NCBI RefSeq assembly: GCF_022664455.2
Contig: NZ_JAKRKC020000001.1
Coordinates: 620,001 to 684,000 of the forward strand
Reading direction: 5' to 3'
Length of the DNA: 64,000 nt
Source: Actinomadura luzonensis
GTDB lineage: Bacteria > Actinomycetota > Actinomycetes > Streptosporangiales > Streptosporangiaceae
Shown piece after piece: positions 37,344-46,646 of the stretch. The notes beneath the pieces were generated by a model. The model was given only the letters and a program-made list of their open reading frames with translations, was not told the DNA's origin and made no database searches. The translations under genes and the position numbers were made by a program. Within the stretch, counting starts at the first letter, position 1; each line of letters starts with the position of its first letter.

Positions 37344-40300
37344 GTGGTGGGCCGTCGTGAGACCCCGCTGGACCCGGCGGCGGGCCCGGTGCAGCGCTTC
37401 GCCGCCGCGCTGCGCGAGCTCCGCCGGGAGGCGGGCGGGCTCACCTACCGGGCCATGGCGGCGCGCGCCGGCTACTCGGTCACCACGCTGTCGCAGGCGG
37501 CCGCGGGCGAGCGCCTGCCGTCGCTGCCCGTCGTCCTCGCCTTCGTACGGGCCTGCGGCGGGGACGCGGCGGAGTGGGAGCGCCGCTGGCACGAGGCCGC
37601 CGAGGCGGCGGCCCGCGAGCGGGCGGCCGAGGAGGAGCCCGCGGCCGGGCCGTACCTGGGGCTGGCCGCCTACGGCACCGGCGACGCCGGGCGCTTCTTC
37701 GGCCGCGACCGCCTGGTGGAGGAGCTGCGCGAGCTGCTGGAACGGCACCGGTTCGCCGCCGTGTTCGGCCCGTCGGGCAGCGGCAAGTCGTCCCTGCTGC
37801 GCGCCGGGCTCGCGGCCGGGGCCGGCCCGTGCCTGCTCCTCACGCCCGGCGAGCACCCGATGCGGCACGCCGGCCGGCTCGCCCCGGGCGAGGACGGGAC
37901 GCTGGTGGTGGTCGACCAGTTCGAGGAGGTCTTCACCCTCTGCCGGGACCCGGCCGAGCGCGGCCGGTTCGTCGACCTGCTGCTCGCCGCCCGCGGCGGC
38001 CGGCCCGTGGTCATCGCGGTCCGCGCCGACTTCTACGGCCGCTGCGCCGAGCACCGCGAGCTGACCGCCGCCCTGCGCGAGGCCAACGTGCTGGTGGGCC
38101 CGATGCGGCCGGAGGAGCTGCGCGAGGCGATCGTCCGGCCGGCCATGGCCGAGGGCCTGACGGTGGAGCGGGCGCTGACGGCCGCCGTCGTCGCCGACGT
38201 CGCCGAGGAGCCCGGGGCGCTGCCGCTGATGTCGCACGCGCTGCGTGAGGTGTGGCGGCGGCGCACCGGCAAGCTGCTGACCCTGGACGCCTACCGCAGC
38301 GTGGGCAGGCTGCACGGCGCGATCAGCCACACCGCCGAGGAGGTGTACGCCGCGATGTCGCCGGCGCAGGCGCGGATCGCCCGGCGGGTCCTGCTCCGGC
38401 TGATCAACCCCGGCGAGCAGGCCCAGGACACCCGCCGCCCGGCAGCGCGGGCCGAGCTGGACCCGTACGGGGACCCCGACGTCGCGCTGGTCATCGAGCG
38501 CCTGGCCGGGGCCAGGCTGCTCACGCTGCACGAGGACGGCGTGCAGCTCGCGCACGAGGCGCTGATCGAGTCGTGGCCGCGGCTGCGCGGCTGGGTGGAC
38601 GAGGGACGCGAACGGCTGCGCGTGCATCGGCGGCTGACCGAGGCGGCCCAGGCGTGGCAGGCGCACGGCCGGGACGCCGGGCTGCTCTACCGGGGCGTCC
38701 GGCTGGCCGAGGCGACCAGGCTGTTCCCTGAACCGGACGAGCGGCCCGACGGCCAGGACGTCCTCACGCCTCTGGAGCGCGGCTTCGTCGAGGCGAGCGC
38801 GGCGCTGGCCCGGCGCGCCTCCCGCCGGCGGGTGGCCGTCGCGGCGGCCCTGGTGGTGCTGCTGGCCGCCTCCGTGGCCGCGGCGGGCGTCGCCGTCCGC
38901 CAGGCGGGCCTGGCCGACGACCGCCTCCAGGAGGCGACGGCCCGGCTGGCCGCCAGGCGCGCGGCCGCGCTGCGGCTGAGCGACCCGCGCCTGGCCCGCC
39001 GGTTGAGCGCCGCCGCCTGGCGGATCGCCCCGGTGGCCGAGGCCAGGAGCGAGCTGATCGACTCGCTGGCGCTGCCGCTGGTGGACGTCTTCACCGTCCC
39101 CTACCCGCCGACGGACCTCGTGTCCGCGCTCAGCGTGGACGGCGCCAGGCTGGCCGTCTTCACCCCCGGCGGGCCGGGCGAGCCGGCCGTCCTGCGCGTG
39201 CTCGACCTGGCCACGAGGAAGGAGACCGCGGCCACGACGTGGCGGGGGCGGGAGGTCCACGGACTGGTGTGGAGCCCGGACGGCCGAACCCTGGCCGTGT
39301 ACGACGAGGGCGACACCCGGTTCTGGGCGGTGCGGGGCGGCCGGCTGACGGACCTCGGCGTGCGGATCCCCCGGCTGACCCCGTCGGAGTTCAGCCCGGA
39401 CGGACGCCGGCTCATCGGCATCCGCGACGAGTCGAGCGAGGTCTGGAACGTCGCCGACGGCACGCGGGCGCTCGGCGAGCCGGTCGCCGCCATCAGCCCC
39501 GACGGCCGGCTGGCCGTGGTCATCCCGCCGCGGGACGAGCTGCGGGCGACGTCCTCCGGCGGCGGGACCGGCCCGGCGGGACAGGTGGAGCTGTGGGACC
39601 TCGACCGGCGCGCGCGGCTGCCGGCCCCCTGGCTGGACGGGAGCGCCACGGACGCCGTGTTCAGCCCCGACGGCAGGCGCCTGGCCCTCGCCGCCGACCA
39701 CGAGGTCCGGGTCTTCCACCTCCCCTCCGGCAAGGAGGTCCTGCCGCCGCTGCCGCCGGCCGCCGGGCACCTGGAGTTCAGCCCCGACAGCCGGTTCCTG
39801 GTCGGGACGCAGGCCGAGGGCCGGGTGACCCTGTGGCGGGCGGACGACGGCGCCGAGCTGACGCGGTCCCCGCTCCCGCAGGCGACGACGGCGCCCGACG
39901 CCCGGATCACCCCGGACGGCCGGCTCCTCCGGGTCCTCGGACAGTACGGCACGGTGATCACCCTCGACGTCTCGCCCGCCACCCGCCCGGCGGTGCTCGC
40001 GCCGGGAACCGACCAGCGGCTGCTCAGCCCCGACGGTCGCCTGCTGGTGACGGCCGGCCGCCGCGACGGCCGGTCGGAGGTGCGCGTCTGGGACGTCGCC
40101 GCGCGCAGGCCCGTGAGCGGCCCGCTGCCCCTCGACGGCCACCCGGACCAGGGCTCCGGCGAGACGGGGTACGTCCCGGCGTTCAGCCCCGACGGGCGGA
40201 TCCTCGCGCTCTCCCACCCCCTGTCCCCCACGGTGACCCTGTGGGACGCCACGACCGGCCGCGGCCTCGGCACGTTCCGCGCGCACGACCCGGACGCCAT

Positions 40301-41030
40301 CGGGATCATGTCGCTGACGTTCTCCCCCGACGGCGGGACCGTCGTGTTCGCCACCACCAGCTCGCACCTCGGCGACGGGCTGAGCGACTTCGACCTGGAA
40401 GTGTGGGACGTGCGAGCCCGGAGCTGGCTCCGCACCGTCCCCGGCGCGGGATCGGGAATCCCGATCTTCGAGCCGGACGGGCGGCGGCTGCTGGTGGACT
40501 CCTCCGCGCAGGGCCGCCTCGCGATCGACACCGCCACCGGGCAGGTGCTCCGGCGGCCGTACGACGTGCGCTCCGAGGGCGAGATCCTGTTCGTCGAGGA
40601 CCGGGCGGCCGTCGGCGACCCCGACGGGATCCTGACGTTCTGGGACAGGGAACTGCGCCGCCCCCTCACCCCGCCGCAGAACGCCCACCTGGGGCCGATC
40701 AACGCCCTCGTCCCCTACCCGCCGGGCCGGCTGCTGGCCACCGTCGCCGGTGCGGGCGAGTCAGGCGTGCGGCTCTGGGACTGGCGCGGCAACCAGCCGG
40801 TGGCCACGCCGATCGACTTCACCGGCGATTCCGTGCCGGCCGTGGCGTTCACCCGCACGACGCTGCTCGTCTCCACCGCCGACGGGATGCTGCGGGAGAT
40901 CGTCGTCGACCCCGACACCGCCGTCGCGGCGATCTGCCGCCGGGACGGGGCCCTGTCCCCGGCCGAGTGGCGGGAGCAGATCCCCGAGCTGCCCTACCAG
41001 GACGCCTGCCGGGCCCCGCCGTCGCGCTGA
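37344..41030 (+). CDS. HTH-nSTAND ATPase-WD40 protein
   Basis: A 1,228-residue multidomain protein. Residues 15-72 form an XRE-type helix-turn-helix. Residues 102-490 form an nSTAND1 NTPase with Walker A GPSGSGKS (142-149) and Walker B LVVVDQFEE (about 194-202). A membrane-spanning segment (about 494-514) follows, then a C-terminal beta-propeller of degenerate WD40-like repeats, many with the SPDGR turn. Such STAND proteins are signal-sensing switches; in bacteria some act in phage defence or development, but the role here is unproven. GTG 37344 is the start used. The last coding bases are repeated twice beyond the stop. Confidence 0.9.
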   Translation: MVGRRETPLDPAAGPVQRFAAALRELRREAGGLTYRAMAARAGYSVTTLSQAAAGERLPSLPVVLAFVRACGGDAAEWERRWHEAAEAAARERAAEEEPAAGPYLGLAAYGTGDAGRFFGRDRLVEELRELLERHRFAAVFGPSGSGKSSLLRAGLAAGAGPCLLLTPGEHPMRHAGRLAPGEDGTLVVVDQFEEVFTLCRDPAERGRFVDLLLAARGGRPVVIAVRADFYGRCAEHRELTAALREANVLVGPMRPEELREAIVRPAMAEGLTVERALTAAVVADVAEEPGALPLMSHALREVWRRRTGKLLTLDAYRSVGRLHGAISHTAEEVYAAMSPAQARIARRVLLRLINPGEQAQDTRRPAARAELDPYGDPDVALVIERLAGARLLTLHEDGVQLAHEALIESWPRLRGWVDEGRERLRVHRRLTEAAQAWQAHGRDAGLLYRGVRLAEATRLFPEPDERPDGQDVLTPLERGFVEASAALARRASRRRVAVAAALVVLLAASVAAAGVAVRQAGLADDRLQEATARLAARRAAALRLSDPRLARRLSAAAWRIAPVAEARSELIDSLALPLVDVFTVPYPPTDLVSALSVDGARLAVFTPGGPGEPAVLRVLDLATRKETAATTWRGREVHGLVWSPDGRTLAVYDEGDTRFWAVRGGRLTDLGVRIPRLTPSEFSPDGRRLIGIRDESSEVWNVADGTRALGEPVAAISPDGRLAVVIPPRDELRATSSGGGTGPAGQVELWDLDRRARLPAPWLDGSATDAVFSPDGRRLALAADHEVRVFHLPSGKEVLPPLPPAAGHLEFSPDSRFLVGTQAEGRVTLWRADDGAELTRSPLPQATTAPDARITPDGRLLRVLGQYGTVITLDVSPATRPAVLAPGTDQRLLSPDGRLLVTAGRRDGRSEVRVWDVAARRPVSGPLPLDGHPDQGSGETGYVPAFSPDGRILALSHPLSPTVTLWDATTGRGLGTFRAHDPDAIGIMSLTFSPDGGTVVFATTSSHLGDGLSDFDLEVWDVRARSWLRTVPGAGSGIPIFEPDGRRLLVDSSAQGRLAIDTATGQVLRRPYDVRSEGEILFVEDRAAVGDPDGILTFWDRELRRPLTPPQNAHLGPINALVPYPPGRLLATVAGAGESGVRLWDWRGNQPVATPIDFTGDSVPAVAFTRTTLLVSTADGMLREIVVDPDTAVAAICRRDGALSPAEWREQIPELPYQDACRAPPSR

Positions 41031-41109
41031 GCCCTGCCCGGCACGCGGCGGGCCCCGCCGTCGCGCTGAGGCCCGCTGAGCGCGGGGCGGGACCCGCCGT
41101 CGCGCTGAG
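41010..41109. repeat. three 22-bp copies of a gene's 3' end, 39-bp period
   Basis: The final 21 coding and stop bases of the nSTAND-WD40 gene plus one more (41010-41031) recur at 41049-41070 (identical) and 41088-41109 (one mismatch). The 39-bp period keeps frame, so each copy carries an in-frame TGA (41028, 41067, 41106) after the codons for PPSR. Confidence 0.9.
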
Positions 41110-41145
41110 GGCGGCCTGGCGCGCGGCGGGACCCTGTACCCGCGA

Positions 41146-42654
41146 TCACTCCGAGACGCCCAGCTTCTCCAGGATCATCTGCCGGGCGCGGGCCGCGTCG
41201 GCCTTGCCCTTGCTGGCCCGCATCACGCCGCCGACCAGCGCTCCGGCCGCCGCGATCTTCCCGGAGCGCACCTTGTCGGCCGCGTCGGCGTTGTCGGCCA
41301 GCACCTGGTCGATGATCGCCGACAGCTCGCCCTCGTCGTTGACGATCCGCAGCCCGCGCGCCTCGACGACCTCGTCCGGCGTGCCCTCGCCGCCGAGCAC
41401 GCCCTCCAGCACCTCGCGCGCCAGCTTGTCGTTGAGCGCCCCGGAGGCCACCAGCTCGGTCACCCGCGCGACCTGGGCGGGGGTGATGGCCAGCTCGGAC
41501 AGCGGCACGCCGCTCTCGTTGGCGCGCCTGGCCAGCTCGCCCATCCACCACTTGCGCGCGTCGGCCGCCGGCGCGCCCGCCGCCACGGTCGCCTCGACCA
41601 GGTCGAACGCGTCGGCGTTGTGCATGGCCTGCATGTCGAGGTCGGACAGCTTCCACTCGGCCTGCAGCCGCTTGCGCCGGGCCGACGGCAGCTCGGGCAG
41701 CGCCGCCTTCAGCTCGGCCACCCACGCCGGGTCGGGCGCGATCGGCACCAGGTCGGGCTCGGGAAAGTACCGGTAGTCCTGCGCCTCCTCCTTGGACCGG
41801 CCGGACGTGGTGGTGCCGGTGTCCTCGTGGAAGTGCCGGGTCTCCTGGATGATCTTCCCGCCCTCGGCGAGGACCGCGGCCTGCCGCTCGATCTCGCTCC
41901 GCACGGCCCGCTCGACGCTGCGCAGCGAGTTGACGTTCTTGGTCTCGGTGCGGGTGCCCCACTCGGCGGAGCCGCGCGGCATCAGCGAGACGTTGACGTC
42001 GCAGCGCAGCGAGCCCTCCTCCATGCGCACGTCGGAGACGCCGAGCGTGCGCATGATCTCTCGCAGCTCGGTGACGTACGCGCGGGCGACCTCGGGCGCG
42101 AGCCGGTCGGTGCCCGGGATCGGCTTGGTGACGATCTCGACCAGCGGGATGCCGGCCCGGTTGTAGTCGACGATCGAGTGGTCGGCCCCGTGGATGCGCC
42201 CGGTCGCGCCGCCCACGTGGGTGGACTTGCCGGTGTCCTCCTCCAGGTGCACCCGCTCGATGCCGATGCGCACGGTCTCGCCGTTCACCTCGACGTCGAG
42301 GTAGCCGTCGAAGCAGAGCGGCTCGTCGTACTGGGAGATCTGATAGTTCTTCGGCATGTCCGGATAGAAGTAGTTTTTCCGGGCGAATCGGCACCACTCG
42401 GCGATCGAGCAGTTCAGCGCCAGGCCGATGCGGATCGTCGACTCGATGGCCTGCGCGTTGGCCACCGGCAGCGACCCGGGCAGCGCCAGGCAGGTCGGGC
42501 AGACCTGCGTGTTGGGCGGAGCGCCGAAGGTGGTCTTGCAGCCGCAGAACATCTTCGACCTGGTGCCCAGCTCGACGTGCGTCTCCAGCCCGAGCACCGG
42601 CTCGAACCGCTCCAGCGCCTCGTCGTACGGCATGGTCCCTGTTGTGTCAATCAC
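41146..42654 (-). CDS. gatB: Asp-tRNA(Asn)/Glu-tRNA(Gln) amidotransferase subunit B
   Basis: GatB (up to 502 residues) activates the mischarged Glu- or Asp-tRNA in the GatCAB complex that makes Gln-tRNA and Asn-tRNA. Motifs are [16 protein letters not shown] with CPTCLALPG (zinc site), and a C-terminal YqeY-type tRNA-binding tail. GTG 42654 overlaps the stop of the DUF4276 gene by 8 bp and has GAGG 8 nt before it; ATG 42633 is an alternative. Unusually, gatB is separated from gatA by two foreign-looking genes. Confidence 0.96.
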   Translation of the reverse strand: MIDTTGTMPYDEALERFEPVLGLETHVELGTRSKMFCGCKTTFGAPPNTQVCPTCLALPGSLPVANAQAIESTIRIGLALNCSIAEWCRFARKNYFYPDMPKNYQISQYDEPLCFDGYLDVEVNGETVRIGIERVHLEEDTGKSTHVGGATGRIHGADHSIVDYNRAGIPLVEIVTKPIPGTDRLAPEVARAYVTELREIMRTLGVSDVRMEEGSLRCDVNVSLMPRGSAEWGTRTETKNVNSLRSVERAVRSEIERQAAVLAEGGKIIQETRHFHEDTGTTTSGRSKEEAQDYRYFPEPDLVPIAPDPAWVAELKAALPELPSARRKRLQAEWKLSDLDMQAMHNADAFDLVEATVAAGAPAADARKWWMGELARRANESGVPLSELAITPAQVARVTELVASGALNDKLAREVLEGVLGGEGTPDEVVEARGLRIVNDEGELSAIIDQVLADNADAADKVRSGKIAAAGALVGGVMRASKGKADAARARQMILEKLGVSE

Positions 42655-43297
42655 GGATCAACCTCAGTTCTTTCAGAGCCTCGAACGTCTCGGACAGCCA
42701 GAGACGATACGAGGGCACGTTTTCCAGGTAGTCCAGGCGCATGAGCTCGGCTATGCGGGTCAGGTAGTCGCCCGCCTCCCGGCCCGCCCGGCGGCGCCGC
42801 CTGCCACTCGCGACGATGTCCTTCAACGTCCGTTTCGGATCGGAGAGGCACTCCACCCGAGAAAGGCGGTCGCCCTCGAAGACGCTTTTGGCCTGCCACG
42901 ATGATCCTGCGACCTGCCGCAGGACATCCAGGTCGCTCAGTGCCCAGCTCTCCATCTCACGGACGGGGACCACTCTCACCAAGGGCCGCACCGGCCCGTG
43001 CCTTTTCCATGTCTCCCATAACGGCGCCCAGTATTTCCGCTCCTCACGGTCGGGAGCCGCCGAACCGTCGTAGTGGTAGAAGAGCAAGGTCATTCCTGCC
43101 ACCGCGGCCCGAGCCACCCTGCATACGGCTTCGTGCCGGGACTCCTGGCCCTGTACGGACACCCGCAGCACCTGAACCGGAGCCACCGCGAGGCGATGCG
43201 GCAGGCACAGGCGGTTCAGCGCTCGTTCCAGGAGCACAGGCAAGAAGTCGTAGTCGGAGTTCCCCTCAGCGGTCAGGAAGGCATTGACCTCGATCAC
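42647..43297 (-). CDS. DUF4276-like (Toprim-like) protein, candidate defence effector
   Basis: A 216-residue soluble protein. The N-terminus [19 protein letters not shown] has the conserved Glu11 after a beta strand. There is a mid-protein acidic motif YHYDGS (Asp77), then [11 protein letters not shown] (Glu114/Glu116, Asp122), the layout of DUF4276 proteins, which look like Toprim nucleases. GTG 43297 has GGAGGAG 6 nt upstream and overlaps the ATPase stop by 4 bp; the 3' end overlaps gatB by 8 bp. Hand-counted GC in 42661-42720 is 57%, against 73% for a block of gatB. The family call is by motif reading only. Confidence 0.72.
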   Translation of the reverse strand: MIEVNAFLTAEGNSDYDFLPVLLERALNRLCLPHRLAVAPVQVLRVSVQGQESRHEAVCRVARAAVAGMTLLFYHYDGSAAPDREERKYWAPLWETWKRHGPVRPLVRVVPVREMESWALSDLDVLRQVAGSSWQAKSVFEGDRLSRVECLSDPKRTLKDIVASGRRRRRAGREAGDYLTRIAELMRLDYLENVPSYRLWLSETFEALKELRLIRD

Positions 43298-44700
43298 GAG
43301 GCCTCCTCCAGAAGCTGCCGCGCCTCTTCTTTCGAGATGGCGGCGAAAGCCCGCCACTCGGGCGCCGGGACGACGAGCCCGACCTCGTCAAGAGGTGGCG
43401 TGCCGTCCGGCGTGCTCGGCACCAACTGCCGGGCGCGCGAGACACGGCTCCCCACGCCGGCCACGTCGTCCTCAGGCACGGTGATCCAGTCCATGACCAG
43501 GAGGTCCTCCGGGTGCAGGGCCACCAGCATCAACGGGGAGTGACTGCTCATGAGGAGCTGCGCCAGAGGCTCGTCCTCCTCGACCTCGCCAGTCGGATCC
43601 GTCACCAGTCTGCGGAGATGCCGCACGAGCTCCCGCAGCCGCTGTGGATAGATCCCGTTCTCGGGTTCTTCGAAGCAGATGAGCCCGCGGTGAGCCGGAT
43701 CGTAAAGCGCAGCGAGGAGGGCGAGGACCCGCAAGGTGCCGTCCGATGCGACACGGGCGCTCACCTTCCCCTCGTCGCGCGTCCGGAGGTAGATCTCCCA
43801 TTGCTCCTTGGCGACGTTCTCCTCCACCTCGATACCGGCGAAGCCACGGACGACGCGTGCCATGTCGGCCGCGATCTCGTCCAGCGAGCTGCCGGACTCG
43901 TCCGCGGTCGTCTGCTCGATCCGGCGGAGGACCTTGGCCAGATTCGCGCCGCTCGGCTCCAGCTGTTCGCCTCGCTGATGCCGCGAACTGGGCATCCGCA
44001 ACGAGGCTGGATCCAGTTGGAGGAAACGCCAGGAAGCGATCTCCTTCCTGAGCGCGTAAAGAAGCGGGAACTCTCCTGCCGAGGTGATGCTTGAGAGAAC
44101 GGTGGCCTCCGCGGCGTGCGCCGCGAGCTCCCGCTTGCGCCCTTGCCGCCCTTCCTGCGCGATGCGGAACACCCGGCGGCCGGCGTCGTCGAGGGTCGTC
44201 TCGAGAAGAGGCGACTGCCTCTTGTAGCGCAGGAACGTGGAGCGGAACTCTCTGCCCACGCTCTGCTCCCGGGTCCACGAGTCGTCGGCCGAACGGATGG
44301 GGCGCGCCTCCTCCCTGGCCACATAGGGGCGCGCGAAGCCGTCCTCGCTCAGGCGCTGCACGATCTCCAGCTCGTAGCGGATCCGGGTGTGCGATATCTC
44401 GAGCTCGGCCCCGAACTGGTCCACGACCTTCGGATCCAGGAGCACCTCGACGGCGAACGCCATACGGTCCACGACCTGGCCGTCACCGCGCCGCCGGAAC
44501 AGCTCGCCGAGGTCCCCCCTGGCAGCCGCGAAGGCGTCGTACAGGCTGGGGGTGTCGACGAGCCTGCGGAGCAACTGGATGCCGTCGAAAAGGTTGGACT
44601 TGCCGCTGGCGTTCGGGCCGATGACCACGAGGAAAGGCGGCACGTTCAGCTTGAAGTCCGCGAACGACTTGAAGCCGTCGATCTCGATGCGGGTGAGCAT
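43294..44700 (-). CDS. AAA_21/SMC-like ATPase, candidate defence sensor
   Basis: A 468-residue ABC/SMC-class ATPase of the AAA15/AAA21 (OLD, RloA, AriA) kind. It starts LTRIEIDGFKSFADF; Walker A is GPNASGKSN (28-36), a signature-like region VASDGTLRVLALLA (318-331), Walker B LICFEEPENGI (340-350), and switch His387 in SSHSPL. The middle is a long helical insert. Its start is 17 bp after the gatA stop with AAGGGG upstream; its stop overlaps the DUF4276 start. ATPase plus Toprim-like partner is the arrangement of several phage-defence systems. Codon use is less GC-biased than in gatA and gatB. Confidence 0.85.
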   Translation of the reverse strand: MLTRIEIDGFKSFADFKLNVPPFLVVIGPNASGKSNLFDGIQLLRRLVDTPSLYDAFAAARGDLGELFRRRGDGQVVDRMAFAVEVLLDPKVVDQFGAELEISHTRIRYELEIVQRLSEDGFARPYVAREEARPIRSADDSWTREQSVGREFRSTFLRYKRQSPLLETTLDDAGRRVFRIAQEGRQGRKRELAAHAAEATVLSSITSAGEFPLLYALRKEIASWRFLQLDPASLRMPSSRHQRGEQLEPSGANLAKVLRRIEQTTADESGSSLDEIAADMARVVRGFAGIEVEENVAKEQWEIYLRTRDEGKVSARVASDGTLRVLALLAALYDPAHRGLICFEEPENGIYPQRLRELVRHLRRLVTDPTGEVEEDEPLAQLLMSSHSPLMLVALHPEDLLVMDWITVPEDDVAGVGSRVSRARQLVPSTPDGTPPLDEVGLVVPAPEWRAFAAISKEEARQLLEEAS

Positions 44701-44717
44701 GCCGCCGTTTCCCCTTC

Positions 44718-46208
44718 CTAAAGCTCCGGAGCCTGGGACAGCAGGCTGCCGCCCCAGCGGCTCTCCAGGGCGCGCTCGACGGCGGCGCCCACGCGGTAGC
44801 AGCGGTCGTCGGCGAGCACCGGGGCCATGATCTGCAGGCCGACCGGCAGGCCGTCCTCGTCGGCGAGGCCGCACGGCACCGACATGGCCGCGTTGCCCGC
44901 CAGGTTGGACGGGATGGTGCACAGGTCGGCGAGGTACATCGCCATCGGGTCGTCGGCGCGCTCGCCGATCGGGAACGCCGTGGTCGGCGTGGTCGGCGAG
45001 ACCAGCACGTCGACCTGCTGGTAGGCGGCCTCGAACTCGCGCGCGATGACGGTGCGGACCTTCTGCGCCTGGCCGTAGTAGGCGTCGTAGTAGCCGCTGG
45101 ACAGCGCGTACGTGCCGAGCATGATGCGCCGCTTGACCTCGGGGCCGAAGCCGGCGGCCCGGGTCAGCGCCATGACCTCCTCGGCGCTGCGGGTGCCGTC
45201 GTCGCCGACGCGCAGGCCGTAGCGCATGGCGTCGAAGCGGGCCAGGTTGGACGAGCACTCCGACGGCGCGATCAGGTAGTACGCCGGCAGCGCGGTGGTG
45301 AACGACGGGCAGGACACCTCGACCACCGTGGCGCCCAGCGACTCCAGCAGCTTGACGGCCTCGTGGTAGCGGGCCAGCACGCCGGCCTGGTAGCCCTCGC
45401 CGGAGAACTCCTTGACGACGCCGACGCGCAGCCCCGCGATGTCGGGGTTGCGGGCCGCCTCGACCACGCTCGGGACAGGGGCGTCGATGGAGGTGGAGTC
45501 CATCGGGTCGTGGCCGGAGAACGCCTCGTGCAGCAGCGCCGCGTCGAGCACGTTGCGGGCGAAGGGGCCCGGGGTGTCGAGAGAGCTGGCGAAGGCGATG
45601 AGGCCGTAGCGGGACGAACCGCCGTAGGTCGGCTTCATGCCCACGATGCCGGTCACCGAGGCGGGCTGCCGGATCGAGCCACCGGTGTCGGTGCCGGTGG
45701 ACAGCGGCGCCTCGTAGGCGGCCACGGCGGCGCTGGAGCCGCCGGACGAGCCGCCCGGCACCTTCGTCAGGTCCCACGGGTTGTGGGTCGGGTGGTAGGC
45801 GGAGTTCTCCGTGGAGGAGCCCATCGCGAACTCGTCGAGGTTCGTCTTGCCCAGGATGACCAGCCCGGCCTCGCGCAGCCGCCGGGTGACGGTCGCGTCG
45901 TACGGCGGCCGCCAGCCCTCCAGGATCTTGGAGGCGGCGGTGGTCGGCATGTCGCGGGTGGTGAAGATGTCCTTGTGCGCGATCGGCACGCCGGCCAGCG
46001 GCCCGAGCTTCTCGCCCGCCCGCAGCCGGGCGTCTACGGCCCGCGCCTGCTCCAGCGTGACCTCGCGGTCCACGTGCAGGAACGCCCTGACCTTGGGCTC
46101 CACCTCGGCCATGCGGTCGAGGTGCGCCTCGGCCACCTCGACGGCCGACACCTCGCCCCCGGCGATCATCGCCCCCAGCTCGGCGGCGGTCTTGCGGATC
46201 AGGCTCAT
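44718..46208 (-). CDS. gatA: Asp-tRNA(Asn)/Glu-tRNA(Gln) amidotransferase subunit A
   Basis: Amidase-signature glutaminase of 496 residues that releases ammonia for GatB. The Ser-cisSer-Lys triad is visible: Lys in PIAHKDIF, the Gly/Ser loop [14 protein letters not shown], and the nucleophile region [14 protein letters not shown]. The ATG overlaps the gatC stop by 4 bp. Next downstream is the ATPase/DUF4276 cassette, not gatB. Confidence 0.97.
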   Translation of the reverse strand: MSLIRKTAAELGAMIAGGEVSAVEVAEAHLDRMAEVEPKVRAFLHVDREVTLEQARAVDARLRAGEKLGPLAGVPIAHKDIFTTRDMPTTAASKILEGWRPPYDATVTRRLREAGLVILGKTNLDEFAMGSSTENSAYHPTHNPWDLTKVPGGSSGGSSAAVAAYEAPLSTGTDTGGSIRQPASVTGIVGMKPTYGGSSRYGLIAFASSLDTPGPFARNVLDAALLHEAFSGHDPMDSTSIDAPVPSVVEAARNPDIAGLRVGVVKEFSGEGYQAGVLARYHEAVKLLESLGATVVEVSCPSFTTALPAYYLIAPSECSSNLARFDAMRYGLRVGDDGTRSAEEVMALTRAAGFGPEVKRRIMLGTYALSSGYYDAYYGQAQKVRTVIAREFEAAYQQVDVLVSPTTPTTAFPIGERADDPMAMYLADLCTIPSNLAGNAAMSVPCGLADEDGLPVGLQIMAPVLADDRCYRVGAAVERALESRWGGSLLSQAPEL

Positions 46209-46504
46209 GCCTCCTCCCCGAGGATGCGCGGCACCTGGAAGCGGTCGTCCTCGACGGCGGGGGCGCCGGACAGCGCCTGCTCGGGGGTCAGGGACGGGCG
46301 CACCTCGTCGGCACGGAAGACATTGGTGAGCGGGAGCGCGTGCGACGAAGGCGGCACGTCCTCGGCGGCGACCTCGGCCACCTTCGCGACCGACTCGATG
46401 ATGGCATCGAGCTGGGTGGCGTAGTGGTCGAGCTCGTCGTCCGTGAGCGCCAGCCTGGACAACCGGGCCAGGTGTGCGACCTCGTCGCGGGTTATGGCGG
46501 ACAT
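46205..46504 (-). CDS. gatC: Asp-tRNA(Asn)/Glu-tRNA(Gln) amidotransferase subunit C
   Basis: The small 99-residue subunit that holds GatA and GatB together. It begins [21 protein letters not shown], the usual GatC helix, and ends with FQVPRILG. It is first in the operon gatC-gatA-ATPase-DUF4276-gatB. A TAGGAT box lies about 45 bp upstream. Confidence 0.95.
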   Translation of the reverse strand: MSAITRDEVAHLARLSRLALTDDELDHYATQLDAIIESVAKVAEVAAEDVPPSSHALPLTNVFRADEVRPSLTPEQALSGAPAVEDDRFQVPRILGEEA

Positions 46505-46646
46505 GAGTCGTTGAACCCGTTTCGTGGATGGAGTCTTTGGACACTGCCATCCTAGGGGGCTTGACGCAGCGCACCCGAACCATTAACCCACTGGCAACAT
46601 GCGGCGCGCGTCCCGTGGAAGCGCTCCCACGGAGGCGAGGGTCGCG

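Noticed and set aside
37254..40688. Minus-strand open frame of over 1,100 codons opposite the nSTAND-WD40 gene.
   Set aside because: The sense strand has clear Walker motifs and WD-type repeats; the antisense frame is Arg/Gly/Ala-rich with no motif.
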